A stretch of 64,000 bases of DNA from Magnaporthiopsis rhizophila (GCA_003049465.1 PYSS01000096.1:1-64000), one strand, 5' to 3'. Positions 10,430 to 22,355 are shown, numbered from the stretch's first letter. Notes: generated by a model from the sequence alone, not told the origin. A program made the numbers and translations.

Positions 10430-11220
10430 GCGTTGGGGGGGGCAAAGGACAAGGACGGAATGCTCTCTGACAGGGCAAGCCACGACAAGGGTGACGGAGA
10501 AGGAAAAGGGCACTTGGCCTCTTGGGGTATATCTAACAAAAGCTACCATGACCGCCGGGGAAGAGTCGACCACCTAGCTCACCTGACAAAAAGAAATAAA
10601 AATTCGGTTGTGGACAAAAACCATTCATACCATGTGACCCCAGTGGAGAACGCCCATTTCCGAATACAGTGAACCTAGAGATAAATGGGAGATATATGTG
10701 GCTAAAACAAAAGAAAAAAAACAAATATAAAACGGAAAAACAGGAACGCCAGCCCAAACCAAACCAAAGGCTGACACCAACACCGTCAGGCGTCGGCCCG
10801 GACACGCAGCGGGCCCTCCTTGACCATTGGCCCCCGGGGCGGGACAAGGGCGTTTGGAACCGGACGCCACTAAGAGGCGTGTTCGAGACCGCAAGCCATA
10901 TTAAATATGTGTCGTTCGACAGCCTCATTACATATAAGCCACTTTGTTTTTTTCCGTTCGCCTTAGCCAGCCCGCAAAATACAATGTGGGAGGGGGGAAA
11001 GCGTTGGTGTGGGGAGGAGGTTAGTATCGTGGTGATTTTACCCCTGAGCACCACTGAGCGGAGGTGAGCAAGAGTGGCGCAAGCCCGAGCCGCTGCCGGG
11101 GCCAAGATGCTAACCAACCCAATTGTCTTTGGCCCCCAGCTTAGGCTCGCGTTACCCTTTTAACCACGAGATCAGCCCGTCTGCGGCTCGGTAGCCAACA
11201 CGGGCGATCCCCGAACCAGC
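10430..11220. other. Convergent intergenic region
   Basis: Holds the 3' ends of the secreted-protein gene (+) and the ankyrin gene (-). I see A-rich runs and no supportable gene. Confidence 0.6.
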
Positions 11221-14200
11221 TCACTCGCCTTTGCGCTCTCCAAGGGTTGGATCGTCGCTCTCTGGCACGTGGAAAGGGTGGGTTCGGCCGGCCTCCAAGA
11301 AACGCTCCTTGCAGATGTCCCACTCGGAATTAGTAATTCTGAAGAGAGGGTCGCGGAGCACATATTCGACCCCGACCGTTTGTCGAGCGAGGTGGTAGAC
11401 CATGCTCAGCCGCCTCTTGCGACAAACCTCTGCCGACGAAGGGTTCCGGAAGCGGCCCACCCTATAGCCAAAGCAGCCGCACAAAACACCCATGTAGTAA
11501 ACCAGCTTAAAGCTTAGATCCCAGCGAGGCGGTGGCTCGGGTGTGACTGCTGGTCCGTCAAATCTGTCCATTTGGTGGTTGATAATCTACGTTCTGTCAG
11601 CACGAAATTCTTTACTCATCGAGTATCAAATGCAAACCACCGGTTATAGTGAGTCGGGTATTGGGAACAGCTGTCCTAATTACTTACCAACTTGCGACGC
11701 CCCCATACCATGCTCTCTTCCCATTGACCCCGTGCACCGTCGTCCTGTTCTTCTTCTCTTTTCCCCAAATTTTGAGCTAGAGATCGGAACCACTCGTCAA
11801 GGAGTTCGTCCAGCGACAAGGGTATCATCGACTCCATCGCCGAATCTAGGCAAGCTATAGCCGCTGCCGTATTCGGTTGGCACCCGAAAGAGGCTTTTGC
11901 GTTGCTTTGACGACCCAGACCCTTGCAGCATGTATGCTGGAGGTTCAAGTCGAAGAATTTTTGCCGGCGAATCAAGGATAGTAGCGCAAGCCTCGCAGCT
12001 GAATCCCCTCTTGCTTCGAAAATCGTAACGATCAACTCAACAGGAGTTATAATGGCATTCATAAAATACCAGTCACCCGAGTAAGCAATTGCTGAATCTG
12101 GTGTGCATCCTCTGGGAGAGCAGGGGCAGGAGCAGCCATCAGAAGCATCCGGGTTGATCGCACGAGAATAAAGTATTTCGGCACATTTCCATTGGCCTAG
12201 CCCGAAACGTTGACAGGCCCCTCTCATAAGATGGAAAAGCGCCGTACGGCCCCGGGTATCAACTGCGTCCAGGTTTGCACCACAGTCGAGGAGAAACTCA
12301 ACTAGCTCTGGGTCAGGTTCGTGCCGGCTGACTGCATTCATCAGTGGGGTGTGGCCATCGCTGGTCGTTTGGTTGAATTGGTCAAAGCCGTTCGAAACCA
12401 GTATTTTGGCCTCAGCCAAGGATTGAACGTGGTGCATGAGAGTATTGTCTTGGGGGCCATTCTCTGTTGCTGGTATAAGTATGTTGACGTTCCCTATGTT
12501 CGAGACGAGGAAATGGAAGATGGTGTCTCGAGGTCTGAATTCGGGTGTCGTTAGGAGCTTTCTGGTCGCGGTGGAAGCGTACCGCAAGCTACTCTCTGGG
12601 CCATGTAGGCGCCGAATATTATCAATCGTGGCCTTGACTACGTCCCAGCTCATCCCATGCAAGGCGTAGTCGAGGAACGTCTGGTTGTGTGAGTGATCGC
12701 AGCGGGTAACATCAGCGCCGGCCTCGAGCAGCGCTACGAAAGCATCCGTGCTGTTCGTTCCTGCGGCATACATCAACGGAGTTATCCCCCGGATGTCTCC
12801 AGAGTCGATGTCGAGACCGGCCGCCACAAGAGCCTTGATATACACACGTGTGCTGTTATGCTCTGTTGATGCTGCAAAGTGCAGTGGGGTCTGCCCCAAG
12901 AAATTCGTTAGGGCAGTACCGGCGGAGGAGTTGACGGCTTCGAGCAGCTCATCGATGCTGGTAGATTCTTTTTGAACCAGCTCGTGTGCTTCCGTCATCC
13001 CTCCATATCCTATATTAAATAGCTTCTGTTAGTGTTTTCCGGCAACACCAGGGCAGCTTACAGCGTGCCGATTAGTAAGAAGTGCCTGTTCCGGATTTAC
13101 CTGGATTCCTGTTGGCGAGCGCTGTTAGGAGTTTGACATATCCAAGGTCGGGAACTTTCCCCAAATAACAGCGGCGCAGCCCCGCAAAAGGCGGCGGCCA
13201 GCCCTTTGCTTGTGGCTGGTCCAGCTCGTCGACGGCTAACCCATTGTCCAGGAGGGTCTTAACCAGAATCCAAGGGGGTTCGTTTATATCGAGCCATTTC
13301 ACCATCGCGCCTTGCAGAAAACTGTAACGCGGTTGAAGGAACAGATTCCAGTGTTAGAAATACGATATGTTGGATGCCATGGAACGTTTTGCAGGTCGTA
13401 ACTTGCCTGATATCTTGTGTTCCACCTTCCATCCCGAATTCACACATGAGAAGCCGTAGCAGAGTTTCTCTCTGGGCATGGGCCATACAGGGATTTTGAG
13501 CAACCCACTAGAAATTCCATAATGGTCAAATTAGCTGTCTACAGTACCTTAAGGCCTTTTGCTGGTCTCACCTTCACATATGTCATGCCTGTAGCAGTGA
13601 CATGCCTGCGAAAATCTCCCGGGTTTGACCTATACAGTTCTCGAAAGCCCTTCACCACCTCATCTAGCGTAAAATGGTCGCGCCGCATGAGTTCAAGCAG
13701 CTCGAAGCCGCGGGATGTGTTCCGGACGATACGCTGGATTTCGAGAGATGGACGGAGAGAAAATTTCCCGTCGCTGTCCAAAAACTGTAGCTGTAGAATG
13801 GTGGCCAGCGGAAGTCCGAGCTGGGTGAGGCCGAGGGTGAAGGAAATGGAATATCTCCGCGCGCTGCAATCGGCTTTGTCGCATCCTTGGAGGATGATGG
13901 ACAGCGGCGTGTAATTAAACGACCAGAACTGCCGGCGCACCCTCCCAACAAGATGACAGCGGCAGGAGCAGGCGCGAACGGCACAGTCGTGCTGTCGTCG
14001 TCTGGGGCTGGGCCGTACAAGCTGCAGCTGATTCTGTGTCATTTCCGCCACAGTAAGAGAGATAGCTGCCCCGTGTGCAGCGGCGGTGTCGCCAGAGGAT
14101 CCGGTGACCGGCTCTGTGGAAGGCCCCGCGATCTCGAGTCTTTGTATGCTGCTAGCAATGGACTTGATACCGTCGAACACCGACTGTGTTTGAACAATCG

Positions 14201-14713
14201 ATAGCAAGGACAAGTTTCTAGTGCCTTTAGCTTTATGAACGTGGCTGTTTCCAACGGTTTGTACAGGTTCGTCACTTACAGCTGCAGATCCTGCTTAGCT
14301 TTTTTCACAGACTGCCGGAGCGATTGCACTTCTTCCTCCCAGTCCCAAAATCGGACGATGCCTTTGGCCTTCAAGACCGATAGCTTAGACGTCGGCGCGT
14401 CAGATTGCGCCTCGTCGACCGGAAATCGACGCTGTAGAGCCTCGAGGCCGATGAGGACTTTGGCGCAGTCTCTGCGGCACTGGTTTAGGACGACTGGGTG
14501 TCCGACACCCCCGCCGGCGCAGCTCTCTGCGCGCTCGACCATCTGTAAAACATGATGCAGGAACTCTAAATCGCCGATCAGCTCGTCGAACTGGGCCGCC
14601 GCGCCCGTGGCCGAATCGCGGATGCGGCGGAGCGTTTTGACCCCCGCGACGACCTGCGTGACCAGCGGGACGATGCCCGCCGCGCCGGCGACGATGCCAA
14701 AGACCTCGGCCAT
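11221..14713 (-). CDS. HeLo/SesA-like N-terminal domain and ankyrin-repeat protein
   Basis: Six exons rebuilt by frame: 14280-14713, 13572-14217, 13407-13507, 13101-13321, 11688-13009 and 11221-11586, giving about 1029 aa. The first 150 residues begin MAEVFGIVAGAAGIVPLV and are amphipathic helices with a glycine-rich start, resembling the HeLo/SesA-type domains at the N-terminus of fungal NLR-like proteins. A Cys/His cluster, CSCRCH, lies near 228 in a segment typical of fungal ankyrin proteins. Ankyrin motifs lie near 500-570 (GQTPLHFAA, GITPLMYAAG) and 690-740 (GHTPLMNAV, GRTALFHLMRG). No NTPase domain is visible. Intron 3 has a GC donor. The last exon is the least certain: donor GTAAGT, acceptor TAG, with a CTGAC branch site. 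Without it the protein ends at 11676. A role in self/non-self recognition is an analogy only. Confidence 0.7.
13322..13406 (-). other. GC-AG intron in the ankyrin gene
   Basis: The 85-nt intron begins at AG|GCAAGT, the classic strong GC-donor context, and ends TTACAG. It joins GAT-ATC-AG to T-TTT-CTG-CAA with the frame intact. No GT donor nearby keeps the frame. Confidence 0.6.
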
Positions 14714-17477
14714 CTCCAGTATCTAAAGACACTAGCTAGATGGTTTGCAGAGTGTATGACTAGGGTTGAGGTGGGAGACGAGCAGAAATAAGAAATCCCG
14801 CCACCTCGAGCGTGATGGAATGCGGGGTCATCGCCGGGCATCAATTCGTTTCTGCAAAGACAGGCGGGAAGGATCGAGGCACTGTAGTAGGATGGGTAGC
14901 ATTCTGCCTATACGCCCCCGTTAGCTGGATGCCGACGTTTTCCGTGGCACAAGGCAGGGCAGTTGCACCTACCAATGATGGGCGAAAACGCATCACTCAG
15001 CCACGCCCCATCCCCTCCATCATTGCGCTGTCTGCCGAGAAATCTGCCTTTCTCAGCCCGGCCAGGTGGAGGCGAAGTAGCCAAAGCAAATTCATGTGCC
15101 GGTCGCTGATACAAGTAGCACTCCTCGCTTGCTCGAGATCCCCCAAGCTGGTAAGATCAAAGACTATAGATCTTTGGCGTGGATGGAATGACGGAAAAGC
15201 ATAAAAACACGCACAGCAGTATTTGAAAACGCTTGAACTGTCTTCCCCCAGTTGCTCCCCTCCATGGTGCCATCTCGGCTGGTCATAGAGGGCTTTCCAG
15301 CCACTTCCCCGACAGCTGGCTGGAACCATTTCGCATTGTAGGCCAGCTCGCAAGCGTTATTAGCCCTGTTTTTGCCATTGAAGGGGGTTTGGACGGCGAA
15401 GACTTCATGGCCGTATATGATGGGCGGAGGACGAGGTTTGGGTGAAGTACCCAATACTAAGTCACTGGTTTTGAGCACTTTTCAGGGGAGGATGGGAGCA
15501 GGAGAGATGATTCGCAGAACAAGGAGCCTAGGGCGCACCATGACTGTGTAGCAGGTGGTTGGCAGACGGACCAGACCTTTTTCCCCCACCTACAAGTACA
15601 ATGGCGTTAACTGCTGCTGGGTATACTGATGCCACGACGAAGCTCCGACCCTTTGGGAGACCGGCAACGAGCTTGGACTCTGCAGAGTACGGGCTTAAGC
15701 TTGCGGAAGGTCGTAAAGGAAATGGAGAGGTGATCATCAGGGAAGTATATCAAGTCAGTGCCGAAATTGATGGGGGCCTGGCGTAGCTTCAGCCACAGAG
15801 CTTCCGGAGGAGCTCCTTGATGTGTTGCTCATACACAGCTGTGTTGGTGAGGGGGCTCCGCAAGCACCTCTCAAACATGTAGCTGTCAGTGTAGAGAGTG
15901 TTCTTGCCGACAACCGCTCCTTCCAGATGGCGAATGGAGTGCCTCCTCCTCGTCCCCCTCCGGCCGCCGTCCCCCCCATTTATCCCGCGGGAAACAGCAA
16001 GGCTGCCGGGCAAACGACTGGTGTTGCCCCGCACCGGCGATTGGCTGGATCGCAGCAGCTCCCGTCCGCCGAACCAGGGCTATCGATAATAGATAAAGAC
16101 AACTGGAGGAGGCATTTGGAAAGGGCACAGAGTCGCGGCAAGCTTACCCGAGTCCCGAAACGATGCTCAGCGCCATCTCAGGCTGATCACCTCCGACTCA
16201 CCCTGTGCCGCCCACCGCTCAGGTTGAAGCGGCGACAGCTCAGGGCCCGCACTCAATCCGGGTTTGGGATGTCGGGGGTAACTACTGAGGTAGGTATGTA
16301 CAGTGGGAAGACAAAAGTATCGCTTCGATTTTTATTCTGCCCCGCAAAACTTCCCTTTAGTGACCAGCTTTGTGGATGGTTTAGGTCTCCAGTGTGGTAG
16401 AAAAAAAACCAAGAAAATAACATACGCAATCTACTGCTTTTGTTCATGTATACAGTAAAATCTTATAGGAATTGAACTAGAATTTATTGTGCGGTTGCGC
16501 GTTGAAATAAAGGGTCGGTTTTGTGTCTGGAGCGGTACTTTTGTCCGTCGGTTGTAGCCAACCCTCAGCCATCCTACTCCAACCACCAAGTCAACACTTT
16601 GAGAGCGCATTTGAAATCGTGACATGATGTTTTCGGGGTAACTTGGATGCTCTGCCAGATCTCAGTGACACCCCATGGCAAATCGAGATAGCGAGGTCGT
16701 GTCAGGGCACAAAAGGGTAGATTTGCGAACCACACCCTGGTCTCAAGTGCGGACAATGTTAATGCTGGAGCGGGCGACATTGTCCAGAAGTCCGACTTCG
16801 GAGAGTCTACCACATCGTCGGGGACACGCATCGGAGCTGGGCCCCGGCGATACATTTTGCCGATTGATTCAAGAATTTACGAATGATCTCTAAAGGGATC
16901 AATCAACATGACAGCCAACCATGACCTGAGATGCATATCAGAATGACGGGGCCGGAGGACGATGGTGCTAGGCACCTGGGCTACGGAAATCAATGTCATC
17001 ACATGCCTGCCCATGGACGCCGCAAAGCAATGGAACCCCCACTCTTTGCTCGTGGCGGCAGCAGCGGGCGGGCGTTAACATGCAACCGCTGAATGAGGCC
17101 TTTAGTCAGTTATCGAACTCACGCCCTCTGAACTGTATGCGCTGCACTGTGTCTCATCCTCGAGCTAAAGGCGGGGGGTGTGTCGTCGTCATTCTTACGG
17201 GAATTAATTGACGGCGCGAGGTGATTTCGATTTCCTTTCTCCTCCTCCTCCTTATCCATCCCGACGTCGGCTTCCGCCCATAATCCCTCGCCCCTGAGAT
17301 GACGAGACGGCCGACTGCGTAACATGGCATCCTAGTTATTATTATTTTTTTTTCCCTTTTCCTTTCTTCTATTATCATTTACTCCGCTAGCCGCGCTTGG
17401 CGGCCTGCCATCTCCTTCCTGGTGGTAGGCTCTGATCTTGGCTCGAAGCAGCTCTCCTTCGCCCACCTCTAGCCCCA
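14714..17477. other. Gene-poor interval with a possible gene relic
   Basis: Apart from the short frame at 15789-15950 I find no gene. Composition varies, and the stretch from 16270 to 16660 is AT-richer. The right end, with its CT-rich run, probably holds the promoter of the zinc-protein gene. Confidence 0.5.
15789..15950 (-). pseudogene. Possible 3' exon or relic of an unknown gene
   Basis: The last 50 or so codons of a minus-strand frame look protein-like, unlike the surrounding DNA: LEGAVVGKNTLYTDSYMF, then an arginine/leucine-rich end, KELLRKLCG, and a stop. It has a balanced residue mix and an amphipathic C-terminal helix. Upstream the frame turns to Gly/Arg low complexity, and I cannot find a convincing preceding exon. 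It could be a decayed gene end or chance. Confidence 0.2.
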
Positions 17478-19394
17478 ATGGCCGTCTTGGTCGACCTCGA
17501 CGATGAGTCGGATCAGCCACATGGGTTCCAGCACGACAAGCCCGTCTGGAAAACCGAATCAGAGGACCGACTCCCGCGGCCGCCGTCGTCGCCGTCGCCC
17601 GAGTCCGGGAGCGGAGTCGGCCCTGCCGGCATGGCGGACAACCCAAACTTGAACTCGGTCACGGAGGCCCTGGGATGCTACCCGTAGGCCGCAGACCTCC
17701 CCTTTTTCTTTCCCATTCCTTTCCCCTGTCCATCAGTAGCCATATTGCCTGGTCTATGTCGTGTGCTTTTGATGTTCCGATCTCCAGAATGCCGTAAGAG
17801 CCCAGTGGGGTGTATGCAGACACAATCCATTGCAGTCTTGAGCCAGATCAGAGGGACTAAATGTCCTTCTCCTCAGCATCATCGTGACCATCGCCGCATC
17901 GCTCGACCTCAACTCGATCGACAGCCTGGCCCGCACCTGCCGACAGGCCCGCGCCGCCCTCATCCAGTATCGCTCTATTCTCATCAAGTCCTCGCTGCGC
18001 TGTGTCAACGAGCCCCTGCCCGTCGACCCCGAGCAGACGCTGCGGTATCGTGCCCGGGCCGGCAACTGGTATTACATGGAGGATACCAGCCGCACGAGCT
18101 ACGGTGGCAAGCCCGGCGACTGCGCCCGTGACCTCGTCGGCGAGTGTCACAAATGTGGCCAGGTAGCTGCCCTTCCGACGTCGCCGATATAGCCTCCTAA
18201 TGACTCCATGGTATATGAAGAAAGAAGCGAATGCTAACCATTGAGTTGCCATAGGTTGTGTGTCGTGTAAGCCAAATAATCGTTCCTACTCGCCCCTTTT
18301 CTAATTGGCCTCTTATTCTTTGTCGTGCACAAGATACGATGGCTGAAATGTTGTACCAGAATTGCGCGATAAAACCGCCTGCACCTATCGTACTCCGTGA
18401 CAGGCACCGCCGGCTATGCAAGACGTGCACCAAGGCACCCATCACAGAACTCGTGAAGCCGCCCTTGGATTCCAGAACCCCTCTCACTTCGCCCCCCATG
18501 CAGAATAAGATATGTCGCTGCGAGAGCGGCGTCTGGCTTTGTCAGACATGCGGCCGCTCGATCCGCAGCGCCGACCACGAGTATAAGGGGTGAGTGATTT
18601 GAAGTTAAATGCCTGGCACCTTTCGTTGGCTTTCTCTGGTCTCTTTGCTTACTAAAAGAAATACATCGGCCAGACTATGGCGCTGGCGCGGTCAATACGG
18701 GGAGGTCCTCGGTGGCGTCGGCACCGGGATCGGTGACGGGGACCGCGGCGTCCCGTGCGGCCGCGAGGACGAGTGTCTCAACGCCAAAGAATGCGAGCAC
18801 GAAACGGACTGCGAGGCCGCCGACGCCGCCGCCGCCGACACCTACTTTGCGCAACAACAGCAGCAGCAGGCTGCCGGCAACGTGGGAAGCACCAACCCTC
18901 TCCTCCTTCAAAGCCCAGTCGCTACCTGGCCCAGCAGCACCACCAGCAGTATCGTCGGCGGCATCGGGACGCCGGACTCGTCGTCGCTGAGCATCGCAGG
19001 CGGCAGTCGCCGTCACACGCCGAGCCCCGGGTACGCGCGCCACGAGATCGAGGGCATCGGCGGCGTGGTCAAGACCAAGTTGGTGCGCATGGTCAGGGTC
19101 GGCGCCGGCGTGCCCGAGTGGCAAGACGAGAAGCCGGCCAGCCGGGGCGGCGGCGGCGGCGAGGTCCTGGGTCGCGAGATGATGGGCCGCGTCCGCAGCT
19201 GGTGCGGCTGGTGCGCCAGGGTCATACCGGGCCAGAAGGACCTGGAGCGCGACGCCCGCCTGCGGCAGGAGCTGCAGGAGGAGCAGCTCGGACGAGGAGG
19301 GCGACCTGATGAGGCGGTGCCGGGCACCTTGGGGTCTTCTTGCCCGACATCGGCGCCGTCGTTTTCGTCGTCCGTCGCCCTCAGGAGTCGCTAG
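17478..19394 (+). CDS. F-box-like zinc-binding protein
   Basis: Five exons: 17478-17683, 17877-18162, 18255-18266, 18360-18589 and 18674-19394, giving 484 aa. All junctions hold frame. The N-terminus is Pro/Ser-rich. A segment starting IIVTIAASLDLNSIDSLA near residue 70 resembles an F-box helix set. A Cys array follows: CHKC near 159, VVCRNC across the micro-exon, CKTC near 188, and CRC...CQTC near 216-225. It probably binds two or more zinc ions. Next comes a conserved WRWRGQYGEVLGG block with GREDEC and ECEHETDC, then a Gln run and a Ser/Gly-rich region, and a WCGWCARVIPG motif near the end. The architecture matches a conserved, uncharacterised fungal protein. A substrate-receptor role in ubiquitin ligation is inferred only from the F-box likeness. 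Confidence 0.75.
18255..18266 (+). other. 12-nt micro-exon
   Basis: GTTGTGTGTCGT, coding Val-Val-Cys-Arg, sits between an acceptor (CCATAG) and a donor (GTAAGC). Skipping it keeps the frame but removes one cysteine of the CHKCGQ-VVCR-NC array. Confidence 0.65.
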
Positions 19395-19791
19395 GGGGGA
19401 GGGTTTGTTTGGGTCATTTGGGATCCGGGACTTACGCAGTTCCTTTGTAGTAGACGGACATCAGGAATACACAGGCATGGATACACGCATACTAAGGCTA
19501 GGTAGTATCTAGTATTAGCAATAGCTGTAGAATCGGCAACACGTCAGCTGATGTGACCAAAATCTCAGGCTACGCCTGATGCTTTGACTAATGCATTATC
19601 CCGTTCAACAAGGCACGATAGGTTGAAACTTGCAGTGATAGAATGAATCTATGTAACTCGTAGTCTATAAGCCACCCGGGTGGTAAGGCACCAATGGTAA
19701 TAACATGGCTCGGACACTGAAGAAAACACCCAAATCCCATTATCGCATCCCAAAAAAAAGAAGGAAAAAAAAAGCCGAACATCCTACAAAA

Positions 19792-19834
<43 letters not shown>

Positions 19835-19879
19835 TCCTCCCGCATTACAAGGAAAATAGGAAATAAGAAACAGAAAAGC
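19395..19879. other. Convergent intergenic region with poly(A) tract
   Basis: 3' ends of the zinc-protein gene (+) and the glutamine synthetase gene (-). The long A run at 19793-19832 would be a U run in the glutamine synthetase 3' UTR if transcription reaches that far. Confidence 0.6.
19793..19832 (+). repeat. Poly(A) tract, 40 nt
   Basis: Forty consecutive A on the plus strand, 47 bp beyond the glutamine synthetase stop codon. Shorter A runs lie just to its left. Confidence 0.9.
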
Positions 19880-21960
19880 TTAGTTGACGGCACCAAAGAT
19901 GGTCTCCATGAGGATACCAGTGATCTGGTAAGGGTCGGCATTGGAGGCCGGGCGCCTGTCCTCAAAGTATCCGTAGCCCTTTGCGGCGCACTCGCGGGGG
20001 ATGCGGATGGAGGCCCCCCTGTTGGCGACGCCGTACGAGAACTGGTCGATGGCGCCCGTCTCGTGGCGGCCCGTGAGGCGCTTCTCGTTCCCTTCGCCGT
20101 AGACGGCGATGTGCTCGGCGTGGCGGCCCTCGAGCTTCTTGATGGCGGCCTCGATGTGGGCCATGCCGCCCTCGACGCGCATCAGCTTGGTGGAGAAGTT
20201 GCTGTGCAGGCCCGCGCCGTTCCAGTCGCCCGGGATGGGCTTGGGGTCGAACGAGACCTTGGCGCCGAACTCCTCGGCCACGCGGTGCAGGAGGAAGCGG
20301 GCAATCCAGAGGTGGTCACCCACTAGAATGATTGTTTAGTTAGATTGATACCGGGAAAAGAAAGGGAGGAGGAAAGAACAGAACAGAACAAAAACGTACT
20401 CTCGATGCCGACGCAGGGGCCGACCTGGAACTCCCACTGGGCGGGCATGACCTCGGCGTTGGTGCCCGAGATCTTGACGCCGGCGTACAGGCAGGCCTTG
20501 TAGTGGGCCTCGACAATGTCCCTCTGGACGACCTTGCCGGTGCCGACGCCGCAGTAGTAAGGGCCCTGCGGGGCGGGGAAGCCGTTCTTGGGCCAGCCGT
20601 AAGGCCGGTCCTCGGCGTCGAGCAGGGTGTACTCCTGCTCGAGGCCGAACCAGGGCTCGTGCTCGGCGTGGGCGGCCATGAGCTTGGCCGCCTCGTCGCG
20701 GTAGTTGAACTTGTTGGGCGTCCCGTCCGGGTTCCAGCACTCGGCCAGCACGATGATGTTGGGCGAGCCGCGGAACGGGTCCGGGAACACGGCCACGGGC
20801 TTGAGGAACACGTCCGAGTTGTCGCCGGGCGCCTGGCCCGTCGACGAGCCGTCAAAGTTCCATGTCGGCAGGTCCTTGGGCTCGTAGGCGGCCTCCTTGA
20901 GGGTCTGTGGTGTGGTACTGGTTAGCGTGGGTGTGGTGGTGATTGCGGTGGGGTTGCATAGCGGTGGGGAATCAAGAGTGCATAGAATTGTTCGCGAATC
21001 AATCCAGCGCGGCAATGCAACGCACATCGCACAAGGCACCACTGGGATGTCTTGGCGAAAGGTGGGTACGAGCCGGCTGCTGCTGCGCAACACACCAGAC
21101 GACGTTTCCGCTTTCAGGACCAAGGAAGACCCTGCGTACGCCCTGTTGTCTTTTTGCCTTTGCTTTGGCCCAAAAGGCATGGGGCAAGGGTGTAGGCCCG
21201 AAGCGGACGAACAAGCTGCTGCTTTGGGCCAAAACTTTGAGGCCAGAATGACGGAGTGGTGTGGATTCTTTTAGGTAATGGAATAGGATGAAATCGGGGG
21301 GCTCGGCTGTGAATTCCACGTTTCCCCTTCCTCTTTGTTTTTGCCCCCCTTTTTTTTTTTTTTGCACTGCCGGATTCGAGCAAGCCACTGCAACTTTGAG
21401 CGGACAAAGCCGGGAGCCCACGAAACGGGCTAGCTGGGCTTTCCGAGGCTGCGTGCAGCGCACCTAGTTATCCAGTCGTGGGGCTTTCCTGTCTCGCCGC
21501 CGCCAAACTAAAAGCCGAGGGCGGCAGGGCAGGGGGAGGGACAAAAACTTCCCCATCTCGGAGAGGACCCTGAAGGCCATGGCAGCCCAAAAGGCCCATA
21601 CGGGCCGGGGGAGGAGGCTCGCGCTCCACCGGTGTGTGCCTGATGTGGTCGGCAGGGCGCGTTTCCCTGGAAAGGGAAGGACGGTGACGTGGGACATTTT
21701 TTTTCGAGCCGTGTCGCGCCGGATGGAGATGCGGTGGAAAACGCATAGGAAAAAAAGCTCACCCTAGACTTGGAGCGGACGCCGCCCTCGCTGTCGATCC
21801 AGACGTACTCGGCGATGATGGAGCCCTTCTGGTCCAGCCTGAGGTACTTCTGGAGCTGAATTCGACAGAAACAAGATCAGTTAGCAACGGTTTTGTTCTG
21901 CAACTGTCGTCGGGGCTGGTGCCGACTTACGTTCTCGACGTATGTTACTTGTGCCGCCAT
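19880..21960 (-). CDS. glnA: Glutamine synthetase
   Basis: Four exons: 21931-21960 (MAAQVTYVEN), 21763-21855, 20400-20904 and 19880-20322, giving 356 aa, the usual eukaryotic length. Makes glutamine from glutamate, ammonia and ATP in the cytosol, and acts as a decamer in fungi. Signature segments are present: NFDGSSTGQAPGDNSD, the metal-ligand block EQEYTLLD, GVGTGKVVQRDIVEAHY, NAEVMPAQWEFQVGP, GAGLHSNFST, NRGASIRIPRE and YFEDRRPASNADPYQ. Donors are GTAAGT, GTGAGC and GTACGT. The second intron is 858 bp, far longer than the others in this window. Two AGATAAG sites upstream fit control by a GATA factor (AreA/NIT2), the known nitrogen regulator of this gene in fungi. Confidence 0.97.
20905..21762 (-). 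other. 858-bp intron in the glutamine synthetase gene
   Basis: Lies between codons 41 and 42. Donor GTGAGC after AAG-TCT-AGG, acceptor CCACAG before ACC-CTC-AAG. It contains a T/A run (21351-21363) and no conserved coding frame. Confidence 0.75.
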
Positions 21961-22355
21961 TTTTTGTGGTTGTGTGCGTGTGTGTGTGTGTGTGTTGATT
22001 CCTACAAGAGGAGATGAGTGGAAGGAGTGGATGGACGAGAGAGCAGACACGTATTAGTAGTAACAGTGGCGGTGATGATGATGATGAGAGGACAATGACC
22101 GAGGACGGCGTGCGGTGGCTCAAAGGATATATAAATACGAGGACAAAGGCAGACAAGAGAGTTGCCGTGGGGGGTGGGAAGGCTTTTTATCCACCACCAC
22201 GACACCAAGGTACCAGGTACCTCCCCTCCGATATGACGGGCTGAGGTACCAGGAACGTGCATGCAAGTCAGTTCGTGTTTCTTTCCCTTCCCTGTTCCGA
22301 GACCGCCCCCCGGACCCAAAAATACGGTATTGGACCCTGCAAAAAAAGGTAAAAT

